A stretch of DNA of 64,000 bases from UMGS1532 sp045542355 (GCA_045542355.1 JAZQKX010000025.1:11268-75267), one strand, 5' to 3'. Counted from the stretch's first letter, positions 24,340-35,390 are shown. Numbers and translations: made by a program. The notes: generated from the sequence alone by a model not told the origin.

Positions 24340-26424
24340 TTAATCCTGCTTTGTTCTGGAAGCAATAATCTTCTCTGCGATGCTCTTGGGAACCTCTTTG
24401 TAGCCATCGGGTTCCATAACATACTGACCGCGTCCCTGAGTCTTGGAACGGAGGTCGGTAGCATAACCGAACATATCGCTCAGAGGTACGCGAGCGTTAA
24501 TCTGCTTAACGCCGCCAGCTCTGTCTTCGAAGCCCTGAATCTCGCCACGGCGAGAGTTGAGGTCACCGATAACATCACCCATGTAGTCCTCAGGAACGAT
24601 AACAGTTACCTTCATAATAGGCTCCTGAATAGAGGGGTCTGCCTTACGGCAAGCGCTCTTGAACGCCATTGAACCAGCAATCTTAAATGCCATTTCAGAG
24701 GAGTCAACCTCATGGTAAGAACCATCGTAAAGAGTAACCTTTACGTCAACTACGGGGTAACCTGCCAATACACCGGACTGCATAGCGCCCTTGATACCGG
24801 CATCAACAGCGGGGATATATTCCTTGGGAATAGCACCACCAACGATGTTGTTGATGAACTCGTAGCCCTTACCTGTTTCGTTAGGCTCAATGGTAATCTT
24901 AACATGACCATACTGACCCTTACCACCAGACTGACGAGCATACTTCTCATCAACGTCGGCAGATTTGCGGATGGTTTCTTTGTAAGCAACCTGAGGCTTA
25001 CCAACGTTAGCCTCTACCTTGAATTCACGAAGGAGACGGTCAACGATGATTTCCAGATGGAGCTCACCCATACCAGCAATAATGGTCTGGCCTGTTTCTT
25101 CATCAGTATAGCATCTGAAAGTAGGATCTTCTTCTGCGAGTTTAGCAAGAGCTAAGCCCATCTTTTCCTGACCAGCCTTAGTCTTAGGCTCGATAGCAAC
25201 ACGGATAACAGGATCCGGGAAGTTCATGGATTCAAGAATAACGGGAGCTTTCTCATCGCAGAGAGTGTCACCGGTTGTGGTGTTTTTAAGGCCAACGGCA
25301 GCAGCAATATCACCTGCATAACAGGTATCGATATCTTCTCTGTGGTTGGCGTGCATCTGAAGAATACGACCAAGTCTTTCTCTGTTGTCCTTAACAGAGT
25401 TGTATACAGTTGTACCTGCATCTACTGAACCGGAATATACGCGGAAGAAGCAAATCTTACCAACGAAGGGGTCAGTAGCAATCTTAAATGCAAGTGCAGC
25501 AAAAGGCTCAGAATCAGAAGAATGTCTAACTTCTTCCTCTTCTGTGTCGGGGTTAATACCCTTAATAGCCTCAACGTCGGTTGGTGCGGGCATAAAGTCA
25601 ACAATAGCGTCGAGCAAAGGCTGAACACCCTTGTTTCTGTATGAAGTACCGCAGCAGATAGGAACCATCTCGCCGGCGATAGTAGCCTTACGGATGATAA
25701 CCTTCATTTCTTCAACGGTGGGCTCAATGCCTTCAAAATACTTCTCCATGAGCTCTTCGTCCTGTTCAACGATGGATTCGATGAGCTCATTTCTGTATTT
25801 ATCGGCTAATTCCTTCATTTCTTCAGGAATTTCTTCTACGCGAACATCAACACCCATATCGTCATAATAAACGAGAGCGTTGTTGTTAAGAAGATCTACA
25901 ATACCTTTAAAGGTATCCTCAGCACCGATAGGAAGCTGAATCGGAACAGCATTACACTGGAAACGATCCTTTACCATGCTGAGAACATTGTAGAAATCGG
26001 CACCCATAATGTCCATCTTATTAACATAGATCATACGGGGAACCTTATAATCGTCAGCTTGTCTCCAAACTGTTTCGGACTGAGGCTCAACGCCGCCCTT
26101 TGCACAGAGAACTGTAACAGAGCCGTCGAGAACTCTCAATGAACGCTGAACTTCAACGGTGAAGTCAACGTGTCCGGGAGTGTCGATAATATTGATACGA
26201 TGGTCTTTCCAAAAACAGGTGGTAGCAGCAGAAGTAATGGTAATACCTCTCTCCTGCTCCTGAGCCATCCAGTCCATAGTAGCTGAACCGTCATGGGTTT
26301 CACCAATCTTATGGTTAACACCTGTGTAGTACAGAATACGCTCGGTAGTTGTTGTCTTACCTGCGTCGATGTGGGCCATAATACCAATATTTCTTGTTCG
26401 TTCAAGCGAAACTTTTCTAGGCAT
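24340..26424 (-). CDS. fusA: Elongation factor G
   Basis: Translocation GTPase, 694 residues, full length. Motifs: NIGIMAHIDAGKTTTTERIL, GAD-free DWMAQEQERGITITSAATTC (switch I), DTPGHVDFTVEVQRSLRVLD, VYVNKMD, domain II GKICFFRVYSGSVDAGT, and the domain IV signature SGGKGQYGHVKITIEPNE. AGGAGG precedes the ATG. Part of the str operon. Confidence 0.99.
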   Translation of the reverse strand: MPRKVSLERTRNIGIMAHIDAGKTTTTERILYYTGVNHKIGETHDGSATMDWMAQEQERGITITSAATTCFWKDHRINIIDTPGHVDFTVEVQRSLRVLDGSVTVLCAKGGVEPQSETVWRQADDYKVPRMIYVNKMDIMGADFYNVLSMVKDRFQCNAVPIQLPIGAEDTFKGIVDLLNNNALVYYDDMGVDVRVEEIPEEMKELADKYRNELIESIVEQDEELMEKYFEGIEPTVEEMKVIIRKATIAGEMVPICCGTSYRNKGVQPLLDAIVDFMPAPTDVEAIKGINPDTEEEEVRHSSDSEPFAALAFKIATDPFVGKICFFRVYSGSVDAGTTVYNSVKDNRERLGRILQMHANHREDIDTCYAGDIAAAVGLKNTTTGDTLCDEKAPVILESMNFPDPVIRVAIEPKTKAGQEKMGLALAKLAEEDPTFRCYTDEETGQTIIAGMGELHLEIIVDRLLREFKVEANVGKPQVAYKETIRKSADVDEKYARQSGGKGQYGHVKITIEPNETGKGYEFINNIVGGAIPKEYIPAVDAGIKGAMQSGVLAGYPVVDVKVTLYDGSYHEVDSSEMAFKIAGSMAFKSACRKADPSIQEPIMKVTVIVPEDYMGDVIGDLNSRRGEIQGFEDRAGGVKQINARVPLSDMFGYATDLRSKTQGRGQYVMEPDGYKEVPKSIAEKIIASRTKQD

Positions 26425-26481
26425 AATGTCCTCCTAAAAACTAATAAAACGTAAAAAATTACTTTTGTTCTAACGATGGAA

Positions 26482-26952
26482 TTACCATCTGTAGTGAGCG
26501 AAAGCCTTGTTAGCTTCAGCCATCTTATGAGTATCGTCACGCTTCTTAGCAGCGCCGCCGATACCGTTAATAGCATCAAGAATCTCACCAGCCAAACGTT
26601 CCTTCATGGTTTCTTCAGAACGTGCACGGCTGTATGTGGTTAACCAACGTAAGCCCAAGGTCTGCTTTCTCTCAGGACGAACCTCGAAAGGTACCTGATA
26701 GGTAGCACCACCCTTACGAACAGCTTTAACCTCCAACTGAGGCATAACATTTTCCATAGCCTGTTCGAATACTTCCAAGGGTTCCTTACCTGTCTTTTCA
26801 CTGATGATGTCGAAAGCACCGTAAACGATCTTCTGGGCAACACCCTTCTTACCGTCGAGCATAACATTGTTAATCAAACGGGTAACAATCTTAGAATTGT
26901 AAACCGGATCCGGCAAAACGTCACGTTTTGCAATAAAGCCTCTTCTTGGCAC
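26482..26952 (-). CDS. rpsG: 30S ribosomal protein S7
   Basis: Primary 16S rRNA-binding protein of the small-subunit head; 156 residues, the exact family length when started at the GTG at 26952 (PRRGFIAKRDVLPDPVYNS). GGAGG lies 8 bp before that GTG. A frame opening 18 bp further upstream consists of the ribosome binding site and is not used. GRWLTTYSRAR-type and AFAHYRW C-terminus are typical. Confidence 0.97.
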   Translation of the reverse strand: MPRRGFIAKRDVLPDPVYNSKIVTRLINNVMLDGKKGVAQKIVYGAFDIISEKTGKEPLEVFEQAMENVMPQLEVKAVRKGGATYQVPFEVRPERKQTLGLRWLTTYSRARSEETMKERLAGEILDAINGIGGAAKKRDDTHKMAEANKAFAHYRW

Positions 26953-27109
26953 TTCACTTCCCTCCTTCACATTAATGATATCATAGGTACTCGAGCGACA
27001 ATTCCCGTGGCACCAAGCATGAGGCGAAATAAATATATATTAACGCCACTGCTCAGTTTTGCAGTAGAGATTTGTCTTGCAACAAGTTTTTGTGCGATTT
27101 TAGTATTAA

Positions 27110-27535
27110 TTACTTGGCTGCACTTGCCTTAGGACGCTTAGCACCGTACTTGGAACGACCCTGCATTCTGTTAGCAACGCCTTGAGTGTCAAGTGTACCT
27201 CTGATGATGTGGTAACGCACACCAGGTAAGTCCTTAACACGGCCGCCACGAATAAGCACAACGCTATGTTCCTGAAGATTGTGGCCTATACCGGGGATAT
27301 AAGCTGAAACTTCAATACCGTTGGAAAGACGTACTCTGGCAATCTTACGAAGAGCAGAGTTAGGCTTCTTAGGAGTAGAAGTTTTAACCGCGGTACAAAC
27401 ACCACGCTTCTGAGGAGAGGAAACGTCGGTCTGACGCTGCTTCATGGAGTTGAATCCCTTAAGCAGAGCAGGAGCCTTAGCTTTCTTCTCAAGAGTGGAA
27501 CGTCCGTTACGAACCAATTGGTTAAAGGTTGGCAT
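27110..27535 (-). CDS. rpsL: 30S ribosomal protein S12
   Basis: Decoding-centre protein, 141 residues from the ATG at 27535 (PTFNQLVRNGR), with GGAGG 6 bp upstream. It has the conserved TPKKPNSALRKIARVRLSNG and GHNLQEHSVVLIRGGRVKDLPGVRYH segments. Both lysines that change in classical streptomycin resistance (the KKPN loop and RVKDLPG) are wild type. First gene of the str operon. Confidence 0.98.
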   Translation of the reverse strand: MPTFNQLVRNGRSTLEKKAKAPALLKGFNSMKQRQTDVSSPQKRGVCTAVKTSTPKKPNSALRKIARVRLSNGIEVSAYIPGIGHNLQEHSVVLIRGGRVKDLPGVRYHIIRGTLDTQGVANRMQGRSKYGAKRPKASAAK

Positions 27536-27637
27536 ATTACACCTCCTCACACAAAGTATACAAATATGCTATATCATGCAGGCACAAAGCTACTTTGCAC
27601 CTGCATTATATACTTTAATTTTGTCGCATACGTGCTA

Positions 27638-27667
27638 AATATAACACACTATCCTGCAACTTGTCAA
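27638..27667 (-). promoter_or_regulatory. Promoter of rpsL-rpsG-fusA-tuf
   Basis: Minus strand TTGACA (27662-27667), 18-bp spacer, TATATT (27638-27643), about 100 bp upstream of rpsL. Confidence 0.75.
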
Positions 27668-27710
27668 GCGAAAATCCGAATAATTATAAATTTTGGCAAT
27701 TTTCAACTAA

Positions 27711-30700
27711 TTATTCAGTGGGGAGAGCCTCTTCCATGTTTACATTGAAGTCGGTGTCAAGGAGAACTTCTGCTTCTACGGATTCATCCTCATCTTCGTC
27801 GTCCTTCTGATATCCGTTAAGACCTGTACCTGCGGGAACAAGCTTACCGATGATAACATTTTCCTTAAGACCGAAGAGCGGATCAACCTTACCGTGGATA
27901 GCGGCATCGGTGAGAACTCTTGTTGTCTCCTGGAAGGATGCGGCAGAAAGGAAGGAATCGGTTGCCAAGGAAGCCTTGGTGATACCGAGAAGCGTGGGCT
28001 CGTAGGTTGCGAGCACCAGATCTTCCTCCCCTGCTTCGATACGTGACTTGATTTCGTCGTTCTTTGCGTAAACCTCACCGCGGTCAACAAGAGTACCGGG
28101 AAGGAGGTCGGTGCTGCCGTTATCGGCAATACGAACCTTGCGCATCATCTGACGAACTATAACCTCAATGTGCTTATCGTTGATATCAACACCCTGTAAA
28201 CGGTATGCGCTCTGAATCTGGGCGATGATATAATCCTGAACGGCATCGGGACCCATAACAGCGAGGATGTCCTGAGGACTTACTGCGCCCTCTGTGATGG
28301 AGTCACCTTTCTTAATTTCGGCTCCGTCTATAATGCCTGAACGGAGATGATAATCGTAAGGAATAACGTACTTACGCTCATCCTTGTTCTCGTTGTCTGT
28401 TACATAAACAACAGTGTTTTTCTTTTCTTCGCCGAGACGGATAACACCGGAGATTTCACAAACGATACCTGCACGCTTGGGACGACGGGCCTCAAAGAGC
28501 TCTTCAACACGGGGAAGACCCTGTGTGATATCCTCGGCGTTAGCAATACCACCGGTATGGAACGTTCTCATGGTAAGCTGTGTACCGGGTTCACCGATTG
28601 ACTGAGCGGCAATAATACCAACTGCCTCGCCAACGGTTACACCCTTATTAGTTGCAAGGTTGGAGCCGTAGCACTTCTTACAGATACCGTGACGTGAACG
28701 ACAGGTAAGGATGGAGCGGATTTCAATGGAGGTGATACCTGCATTTACTATTGCGGCAGCACCCGCCTTGCTGATAAGACCGCTGTTGGCAATCTTTTTG
28801 CCGTCGTCGGCATACTGCTCATCGGCAAACCAGATAACCTCACCTGTTTCAGGATGAACGGCATCGTGGAGCAAGTAACGACCCTCGAGACGCTCTTTGA
28901 GAGGCTCGATAACGGTGTTGCCCTCTTTGATATCCATAACGGTTAAGCCGTATTCGGTGGAGCAATCGTCCTCACGGATGATAACATCCTGAGAAACGTC
29001 AACAAGTCTTCTGGTAAGGTAACCCGAGTCGGCGGTACGAAGCGCGGTATCGGCAAGACCTTTACGGGCACCACGGGAAGAAATGAAGTATTCGAGAACG
29101 TTCAGACCCTCACGATAGTTAGCACGAATCGGAACTTCGATAACCTGACCTGATGTGTTGGAAATAAGTCCACGCATACCTGCAAGCTGACGAATCTGGT
29201 TCATAGAACCACGGGCGCCTGAATCTGCCATCATATAAATGGGGTTGAATTCATCAAGGTTGTCTTTAAGAGCATCGGCAACATCGTCGGTGGTCTTGTT
29301 CCAGATATTAATAACGCTGGAAAGACGCTCGTTGTTGGAAATCATACCATAATCGTATTGCTCGTTTACAGCCTCAATTTCATCCTCGGCGGCCTTGATG
29401 AGCTCTGCCTTAACGGGAGGAATTACCGCGTCGGAAACCGCAACGGTTATAGCGCCCTGGGTGGAATATTTGAAGCCGGTTGCCTTAATCTTATCGAGAA
29501 CCATAGAAGATTCACTGGTACCATGAACATCGATGCATTTTTCAACGATTTCGCTGAGCTTCTTTTTGCCAACCTTGTTTGCAGAAAGAGAGCCGTCTTT
29601 TTCTACTTTGAAGGGAGCAATTTCAAGGTCAAGCTCATGTCCCTCTACGGTACGGTCGATATAACCGAGGTCCTGAGGAATAGACTCGTTGAAGATTAAG
29701 AAACCAACGGTGGCATCAACAATTCTCTTGATTTCGTTACCGTCTTTATCGGTGCCTGTCATTCTTACCTTGATAGGAGCATGAAGACCAACAACACCGT
29801 CGTTATAAGCCATAATGGCTTCGTTCTTATCGCGGAAGATTTTGCCTTCGCCAGGCTCATCATGCTTGATAAGGGTGAGGTAGTATGAGCCCAGAACCAT
29901 ATCCTGAGTAGGAACGCAGACAGGCTTACCGTCTGAGGGCTTCAGCAGGTTGTTGGCGGCAAGCATGAGGAAACGAGCCTCTGCCTGAGCCTCTGCTGAA
30001 AGAGGTACGTGCACAGCCATCTGGTCACCGTCGAAGTCGGCGTTGTATGCGGTACATACCAGAGGATGAAGCTTTAATGCGCGACCCTCAACAAGAACGG
30101 GCTCAAATGCCTGAATACCCAATCTATGAAGTGTAGGCGCACGGTTGAGGAGAACGGGATGCTCCTTGATAACGGTTTCCAGAGCGTCCCAAACCTCGTT
30201 GCTGGCGCGGTCTACCATCTTACGGGCAGACTTGATGTTGCCAACCGCATTGATTTCTACCAGACGCTTCATTACAAAGGGCTTAAAGAGTTCAAGTGCC
30301 ATTTCCTTAGGAACACCGCACTGATACATTTTAAGCTCAGGACCAACAACGATAACCGAACGACCTGAATAGTCAACACGCTTACCGAGGAGGTTCTGAC
30401 GGAAACGACCCTGTTTACCCTTAAGCATATCCGAAAGGGATTTTAAAGCGCGGTTGTTAGGACCTGTTACAGGTTTACCGCGACGACCGTTGTCGATAAG
30501 GGCGTCTACAGCCTCCTGAAGCATTCTCTTTTCATTGCGAACAATGATATCGGGAGCGCCTAATTCAAGGAGTCTCTTAAGACGATTGTTACGATTGATA
30601 ACTCGACGGTAGAGGTCGTTAAGGTCGCTGGTGGCAAATCTGCCGCCGTCCAGCTGAACCATAGGACGAAGATCGGGGGGGATTACGGGAATAACATCCA

Positions 30701-31382
30701 TAATCATCCACTCGGGACGATTGCCCGACTGACGGAATGCCTCAAGCACTTCAAGACGCTTGATGAGACGAGCTCTCTTCTGACCTGAAGCACCCTCTAA
30801 TTCAGCCTTGATTTCTTCGCAAGACTGATCGAGGTCAATTTCCTCTAAAAGCTTTTTAATGGATTCTGCACCCATTCCCGCCTCGAACTCATCGTCGTAC
30901 TTTTCGCGGAGCTCGCGGTATTGGGTTTCGGTTAAGAGCTGTTTCTTCTGAATCTCGTCAACGGTACCTGGGTCGATAACGATATACTGAGAGAAGTAGA
31001 GAACCTGCTCTAAGTTTTTAGGTGTGATATCCAAAACGAGACCCATTCTTGAGGGGATTGTTTTGAAATACCAGATGTGAGATACAGGGGCAGCAAGTTC
31101 GATGCAACCCATACGCTCACGACGTACCTTAGCGCGGGTAACTTCAACACCGCAACGGTCACAAATCTTGCCCTTGTATCTGATTCTCTTATACTTACCG
31201 CAGTGGCATTCCCAGTCCTTAGTGGGGCCGAAAATCTTTTCGCAGAAAAGACCCTCGCGCTCGGGTTTTAAGGTTCTGTAGTTAATGGTCTCAGGCTTTT
31301 TAACCTCGCCGTAGGACCAACTGCGTATCTGCTGGGGAGACGCCAAGCCGATTTGTATTGATTTAAATTCAATGCCTTCCAT
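27711..31382 (-). CDS. rpoC: RNA polymerase beta' subunit
   Basis: 1223 residues. The N-terminal zinc site is present (CHCGKYKRIRYKGKICDRCG), as are the clamp and rudder regions, the catalytic NADFDGDQM motif, and the second zinc site CRSRHGICKKCYG. The trigger-loop region reads GEPGTQLTMRTFHTGG. The start is the ATG at 31382, 10 bp after the second GGAG of GGAGGAG; a TTG frame 9 bp earlier sits too close to it. It follows rpoB by 20 bp. Confidence 0.99.
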   Translation of the reverse strand: MEGIEFKSIQIGLASPQQIRSWSYGEVKKPETINYRTLKPEREGLFCEKIFGPTKDWECHCGKYKRIRYKGKICDRCGVEVTRAKVRRERMGCIELAAPVSHIWYFKTIPSRMGLVLDITPKNLEQVLYFSQYIVIDPGTVDEIQKKQLLTETQYRELREKYDDEFEAGMGAESIKKLLEEIDLDQSCEEIKAELEGASGQKRARLIKRLEVLEAFRQSGNRPEWMIMDVIPVIPPDLRPMVQLDGGRFATSDLNDLYRRVINRNNRLKRLLELGAPDIIVRNEKRMLQEAVDALIDNGRRGKPVTGPNNRALKSLSDMLKGKQGRFRQNLLGKRVDYSGRSVIVVGPELKMYQCGVPKEMALELFKPFVMKRLVEINAVGNIKSARKMVDRASNEVWDALETVIKEHPVLLNRAPTLHRLGIQAFEPVLVEGRALKLHPLVCTAYNADFDGDQMAVHVPLSAEAQAEARFLMLAANNLLKPSDGKPVCVPTQDMVLGSYYLTLIKHDEPGEGKIFRDKNEAIMAYNDGVVGLHAPIKVRMTGTDKDGNEIKRIVDATVGFLIFNESIPQDLGYIDRTVEGHELDLEIAPFKVEKDGSLSANKVGKKKLSEIVEKCIDVHGTSESSMVLDKIKATGFKYSTQGAITVAVSDAVIPPVKAELIKAAEDEIEAVNEQYDYGMISNNERLSSVINIWNKTTDDVADALKDNLDEFNPIYMMADSGARGSMNQIRQLAGMRGLISNTSGQVIEVPIRANYREGLNVLEYFISSRGARKGLADTALRTADSGYLTRRLVDVSQDVIIREDDCSTEYGLTVMDIKEGNTVIEPLKERLEGRYLLHDAVHPETGEVIWFADEQYADDGKKIANSGLISKAGAAAIVNAGITSIEIRSILTCRSRHGICKKCYGSNLATNKGVTVGEAVGIIAAQSIGEPGTQLTMRTFHTGGIANAEDITQGLPRVEELFEARRPKRAGIVCEISGVIRLGEEKKNTVVYVTDNENKDERKYVIPYDYHLRSGIIDGAEIKKGDSITEGAVSPQDILAVMGPDAVQDYIIAQIQSAYRLQGVDINDKHIEVIVRQMMRKVRIADNGSTDLLPGTLVDRGEVYAKNDEIKSRIEAGEEDLVLATYEPTLLGITKASLATDSFLSAASFQETTRVLTDAAIHGKVDPLFGLKENVIIGKLVPAGTGLNGYQKDDEDEDESVEAEVLLDTDFNVNMEEALPTE

Positions 31383-31402
31383 GTTGTACAATCTCCTCCT
31401 AA

Positions 31403-34400
31403 TTATTCTTCAATGTCTGTGTCGTCAGAGGCTTCAATGATAGCCTCGCCGTTTTCGTCTTCGTAAGAGTAGCCCTCAAAACTTCCCTCTTCGGCTACAG
31501 TTTCGATTTCTAAAGACTCATCATCAGAGACGGGGGCAAGACCCATATCGTCGTCGTCATCATAAGTCTGTCTTAAATCCAGCTCATTGTTATCCTCGTC
31601 AAGCACCTTAACGTCGAGAGACAGGGACTGGAGTTCCTTAATGAGAACCTTAAAGGACTCGGGAACACCTGCCTTGGGAACATTGAGACCCTTAACGATT
31701 GATTCGTAGGTCTTAACACGACCAACAATATCGTCGGACTTAACGGTAAGGATTTCCTGAAGTGTATAGGCTGCGCCGTATGCTTCAAGAGCCCAAACTT
31801 CCATTTCACCGAAACGCTGACCGCCGAACTGAGCTTTACCGCCCAGAGGCTGCTGGGTAACCAGTGAGTAAGGACCTGTTGAACGGGCGTGAATCTTATC
31901 GTCAACCAGATGATGAAGCTTGAGGTAGTACATATAACCTACGGTAACAGGATTATCGAAGGGCTGACCTGTACGACCGTCGTAAAGCTGGGTTTTTGCA
32001 TCCTCGGTGAGAGGAATGTGAGAGAAGTCGATCTTGGCGCTATCTTTATCTGCATAGCCCTCTCCCTTTGTGCTTTCCTCTGCAAGACGGAAGCACTTAC
32101 GGATATCACTTTCGTGAGCACCGTCGAATACGGGAGTACATACTTTCCAGCCAAGTGCCTTAGCAGCAAGACCCAAGTGAACTTCAAGAACCTGACCGAT
32201 GTTCATACGGGAAGGAACACCGAGGGGGTTAAGAACGATATCAAGAGGTGTGCCATCGGGTAAGAAAGGCATATCCTCACTCTTGAGAATTCTGGATACA
32301 ACACCCTTGTTACCGTGACGACCAGCCATCTTATCTCCCACAGAAATCTTACGCTTCTGGGCGATATAACAGCGAACAACAAGGTTAACACCGGGGTTAA
32401 GCTCAGAAGAATTCTCACGGTCAAATACCTGAACATCAACGATTGTGCCGTATTCACCGTGGGGTACACGGAGAGAGGTATCGCGCACTTCTCTTGCCTT
32501 ATCACCGAAAATGGCACGGAGCAAACGCTCTTCTGCAGTAAGCTCGGTTTCACCCTTAGGAGTAACCTTACCAACAAGGATATCTCCTGCGCGAACCTCT
32601 GCGCCAACACGGATTATACCGCGCTCGTCAAGGTCTTTAAGAGCATCGTCGCCCACGTTGGGAATATCACGGGTGATTTCCTCAGCGCCCAACTTTGTAT
32701 CACGGGCTTCAAGCTCATATTCTTCAATATGAACTGAAGTGTACATATCCTCACGGACAAGCTTTTCATTAATAAGAACAGCGTCCTCGTAGTTATAGCC
32801 TTCCCAGGTCATGAAGCCGATAAGGGCATTCTTACCAAGACTGATTTCACCGTTGCTGGTGGCGGGACCGTCGGCGATTACATCGCCCTTTTCAACAGTC
32901 TGTCCAACAGAAACGATGGGGCGTTGGTTGATACATGTGCCGTGGTTGGAGCGCATGAACTTAATGAGCTGATAGTCAACAATCTCGCCGTCATTCTGTC
33001 TGATGGTGATTTTGTCGGCAGAAACCTTGGTAACTGTACCTGCTTCACGAGCCAGTACAACTACGCCTGAATCCACTGCAGCCTGATATTCCATACCTGT
33101 TCCAACAAAGGGATTTTCTGTTCTGAGAAGAGGCACAGCCTGCTTCTGCATGTTAGAGCCCATGAGTGCACGGTTGGTATCGTCGTTTTCAAGGAAGGGA
33201 ATCATTGCTGTTGCTACAGAAACGACCATCTTAGGTGAAACATCCATGTAGTCAACCTTGGAGCTTTCAATCTCAAGGAAGTTGTCACGGTGACGGGCAT
33301 TTACCTTTGCATTAAGGAAACATCCGTTTTCATCCAGAGGCTCGTTAGCCTGAGCTACAATAAATTCATCCTCAGTGTCGGCAGCCATATACTCAACCTC
33401 GTCGAGTACGCGGCCCGTTTCTTTATCCACCTTACGGAAAGGTGCTTCGATAAAGCCATATTTATTTATCTTTGCATAGGTTGCAAGATAGGAAATAAGT
33501 CCGATGTTAGGACCTTCAGGAGTTTCGATAGGACACATGCGGCCGTAGTGGCTATAGTGAACGTCTCGAACTTCGAAGCCTGCACGGTCACGGGAAAGAC
33601 CGCCGGGGCCGAGGGCTGAAAGTCTACGCTTGTGGGTAAGCTCGGAGAGGGGGTTGGTCTGATCCATGAACTGAGAAAGGGGTGATGAGCCGAAGAACTC
33701 CTTAATAGCAGCCGTTACAGGACGGTTGTTGATAAGGGTCTGGGGAGTCATGGTATCAAGATCCTGAGACTGCAGGGTCATCTTCTCACGAACAGCTCTC
33801 TCCATTCTGGAGAAGCCGATGCGGAACTGATTCTGCAGAAGTTCGCCTACGCAACGGATACGACGGTTGCCCAAATGGTCGATATCGTCGGTAGTGCCAA
33901 CAAATTCATAATTAAGATTGATAAGATAGTTAATAGTTGCGAATATATCGTCGGGAGTGATATAGTTGGAAACCAGCATACCGCGGGATTTCAATTCATC
34001 GTCGGCTGCGGTTTCGGGAGACATATTGATTTTGATTGCCTCAATCAAATCCTCGTCATTGTCACAGCAATCCTTGAGGTACTGGAGAACGCGGAGAGAT
34101 ACCTTATCATATATAATAGACTCTACTGCATTCCATACATCTTCTGATACATGGTCACGGAGTTCAACCATACCATTGGAAAGAACCTTGATCTCGTGGG
34201 TCTCTCCCTCGTTGTCCATAACCTTAATATAAAATTCAGAAACACCCTGCTTCTCGAAATCAAGTGCCATTTCCTTGGTAACACGAACACCTGCATCGCA
34301 GAGAACTTCACCTGTGAGCATGTTAACAACAGGACGGGTGAGCTCTTTGCCAGTGATACGGGCAACTGCGGAAAGCTTTTTGTTATACTTATAACGACCA

Positions 34401-35260
34401 ACCTTGGAAAGGTCGTAATGCCTTTCGTCGAAAAGGATGTTGTTGAGGTGAGACATTGCACCCTCAACGGTTGCAGGTTCACCGGGACGAAGCTTTCTGT
34501 AGATTTCAATGAGAGCATCATCTACATTAAATATAGTATCCTTGTCGAGGGTTGTGAGAAGACGCGCATCTTCGCCCAAAAGATTGATAATATCCTGATT
34601 GGTTTTTGTGGAGAAACCAAGATGGAATTTTTCGCAGGCAAAATCAAGCGCCCTGATAAATGTAGTTATAAGGAGCTTACGGTTTTTATCTATTCTTACA
34701 ATATAACTGTCGCTTTGCTCGGTGGCATATTCAAGCCATGCACCACGGTTAGGAATAACGGTGGTGTTGAAAAGCTTTTTACCGGTCTTATCCATTTCAA
34801 GATCATAGTATGCACCGGGGGAACGAACCAACTGAGATACAACAACTCGCTCTGCGCCGTTAATAACGAAGGTTCCTGACTCGGTCATCAGGGGGAAGTC
34901 ACCCATAAACACTTCGTTTTCTTTTATCTCACCTGTTTCCTTATTAAGAAGTTGTGCGCGTACACGCAGGGGGGCAGCATAAGTTGTGTCCCTCTCCTTA
35001 CACTCCTTAACGGTGTATTTCGGCTTGTCATCCAGTCTGTAACTAATGAAGTTAAGAACGAGATTACCGGTGTAATCTGTGATGGATGACATATCACGGA
35101 AAACTTCTGCGAGGCCGACTTCTAAGAACCAGTTGTAAGAATCTTTCTGAATTTCGATGAGGTTGGGCATTTTAATTACCTCATTGATCTTCGAGAAGGT
35201 CATTCTCTCATTGTTTCCAAGCTTAATCGGCTTTACCTCTACCGTTGATGCCATAAACAT
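31403..35260 (-). CDS. rpoB: RNA polymerase beta subunit
   Basis: 1285 residues. The rifampicin-pocket segment reads FFGSSPLSQFMDQTNPLSEL, then THKRRLSALGPGG. Classical resistance positions (D516, H526 and S531 in E. coli numbering) are wild type, but Pro stands where E. coli has Gln510. GDKMAGRHGNKG and the C-terminal clamp are normal. The C-terminus has an acidic tail of about 60 residues rich in Asp and Glu. The start has AAGGAG 6 bp upstream. Upstream is an intergenic promoter rather than rplL, so the ribosomal stalk genes are not adjacent. Confidence 0.99.
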   Translation of the reverse strand: MFMASTVEVKPIKLGNNERMTFSKINEVIKMPNLIEIQKDSYNWFLEVGLAEVFRDMSSITDYTGNLVLNFISYRLDDKPKYTVKECKERDTTYAAPLRVRAQLLNKETGEIKENEVFMGDFPLMTESGTFVINGAERVVVSQLVRSPGAYYDLEMDKTGKKLFNTTVIPNRGAWLEYATEQSDSYIVRIDKNRKLLITTFIRALDFACEKFHLGFSTKTNQDIINLLGEDARLLTTLDKDTIFNVDDALIEIYRKLRPGEPATVEGAMSHLNNILFDERHYDLSKVGRYKYNKKLSAVARITGKELTRPVVNMLTGEVLCDAGVRVTKEMALDFEKQGVSEFYIKVMDNEGETHEIKVLSNGMVELRDHVSEDVWNAVESIIYDKVSLRVLQYLKDCCDNDEDLIEAIKINMSPETAADDELKSRGMLVSNYITPDDIFATINYLINLNYEFVGTTDDIDHLGNRRIRCVGELLQNQFRIGFSRMERAVREKMTLQSQDLDTMTPQTLINNRPVTAAIKEFFGSSPLSQFMDQTNPLSELTHKRRLSALGPGGLSRDRAGFEVRDVHYSHYGRMCPIETPEGPNIGLISYLATYAKINKYGFIEAPFRKVDKETGRVLDEVEYMAADTEDEFIVAQANEPLDENGCFLNAKVNARHRDNFLEIESSKVDYMDVSPKMVVSVATAMIPFLENDDTNRALMGSNMQKQAVPLLRTENPFVGTGMEYQAAVDSGVVVLAREAGTVTKVSADKITIRQNDGEIVDYQLIKFMRSNHGTCINQRPIVSVGQTVEKGDVIADGPATSNGEISLGKNALIGFMTWEGYNYEDAVLINEKLVREDMYTSVHIEEYELEARDTKLGAEEITRDIPNVGDDALKDLDERGIIRVGAEVRAGDILVGKVTPKGETELTAEERLLRAIFGDKAREVRDTSLRVPHGEYGTIVDVQVFDRENSSELNPGVNLVVRCYIAQKRKISVGDKMAGRHGNKGVVSRILKSEDMPFLPDGTPLDIVLNPLGVPSRMNIGQVLEVHLGLAAKALGWKVCTPVFDGAHESDIRKCFRLAEESTKGEGYADKDSAKIDFSHIPLTEDAKTQLYDGRTGQPFDNPVTVGYMYYLKLHHLVDDKIHARSTGPYSLVTQQPLGGKAQFGGQRFGEMEVWALEAYGAAYTLQEILTVKSDDIVGRVKTYESIVKGLNVPKAGVPESFKVLIKELQSLSLDVKVLDEDNNELDLRQTYDDDDDMGLAPVSDDESLEIETVAEEGSFEGYSYEDENGEAIIEASDDTDIEE

Positions 35261-35390
35261 TGATCACTCCTTATCTTTATTACAAAACGCTGAATCATGG
35301 GAAATTACAAGACTTTCTGGGATTTGGCATTTTTTAGAAAGGCACAAAACCGCATAGTATCACATAATAACCCATAATAGGTATTTATTG

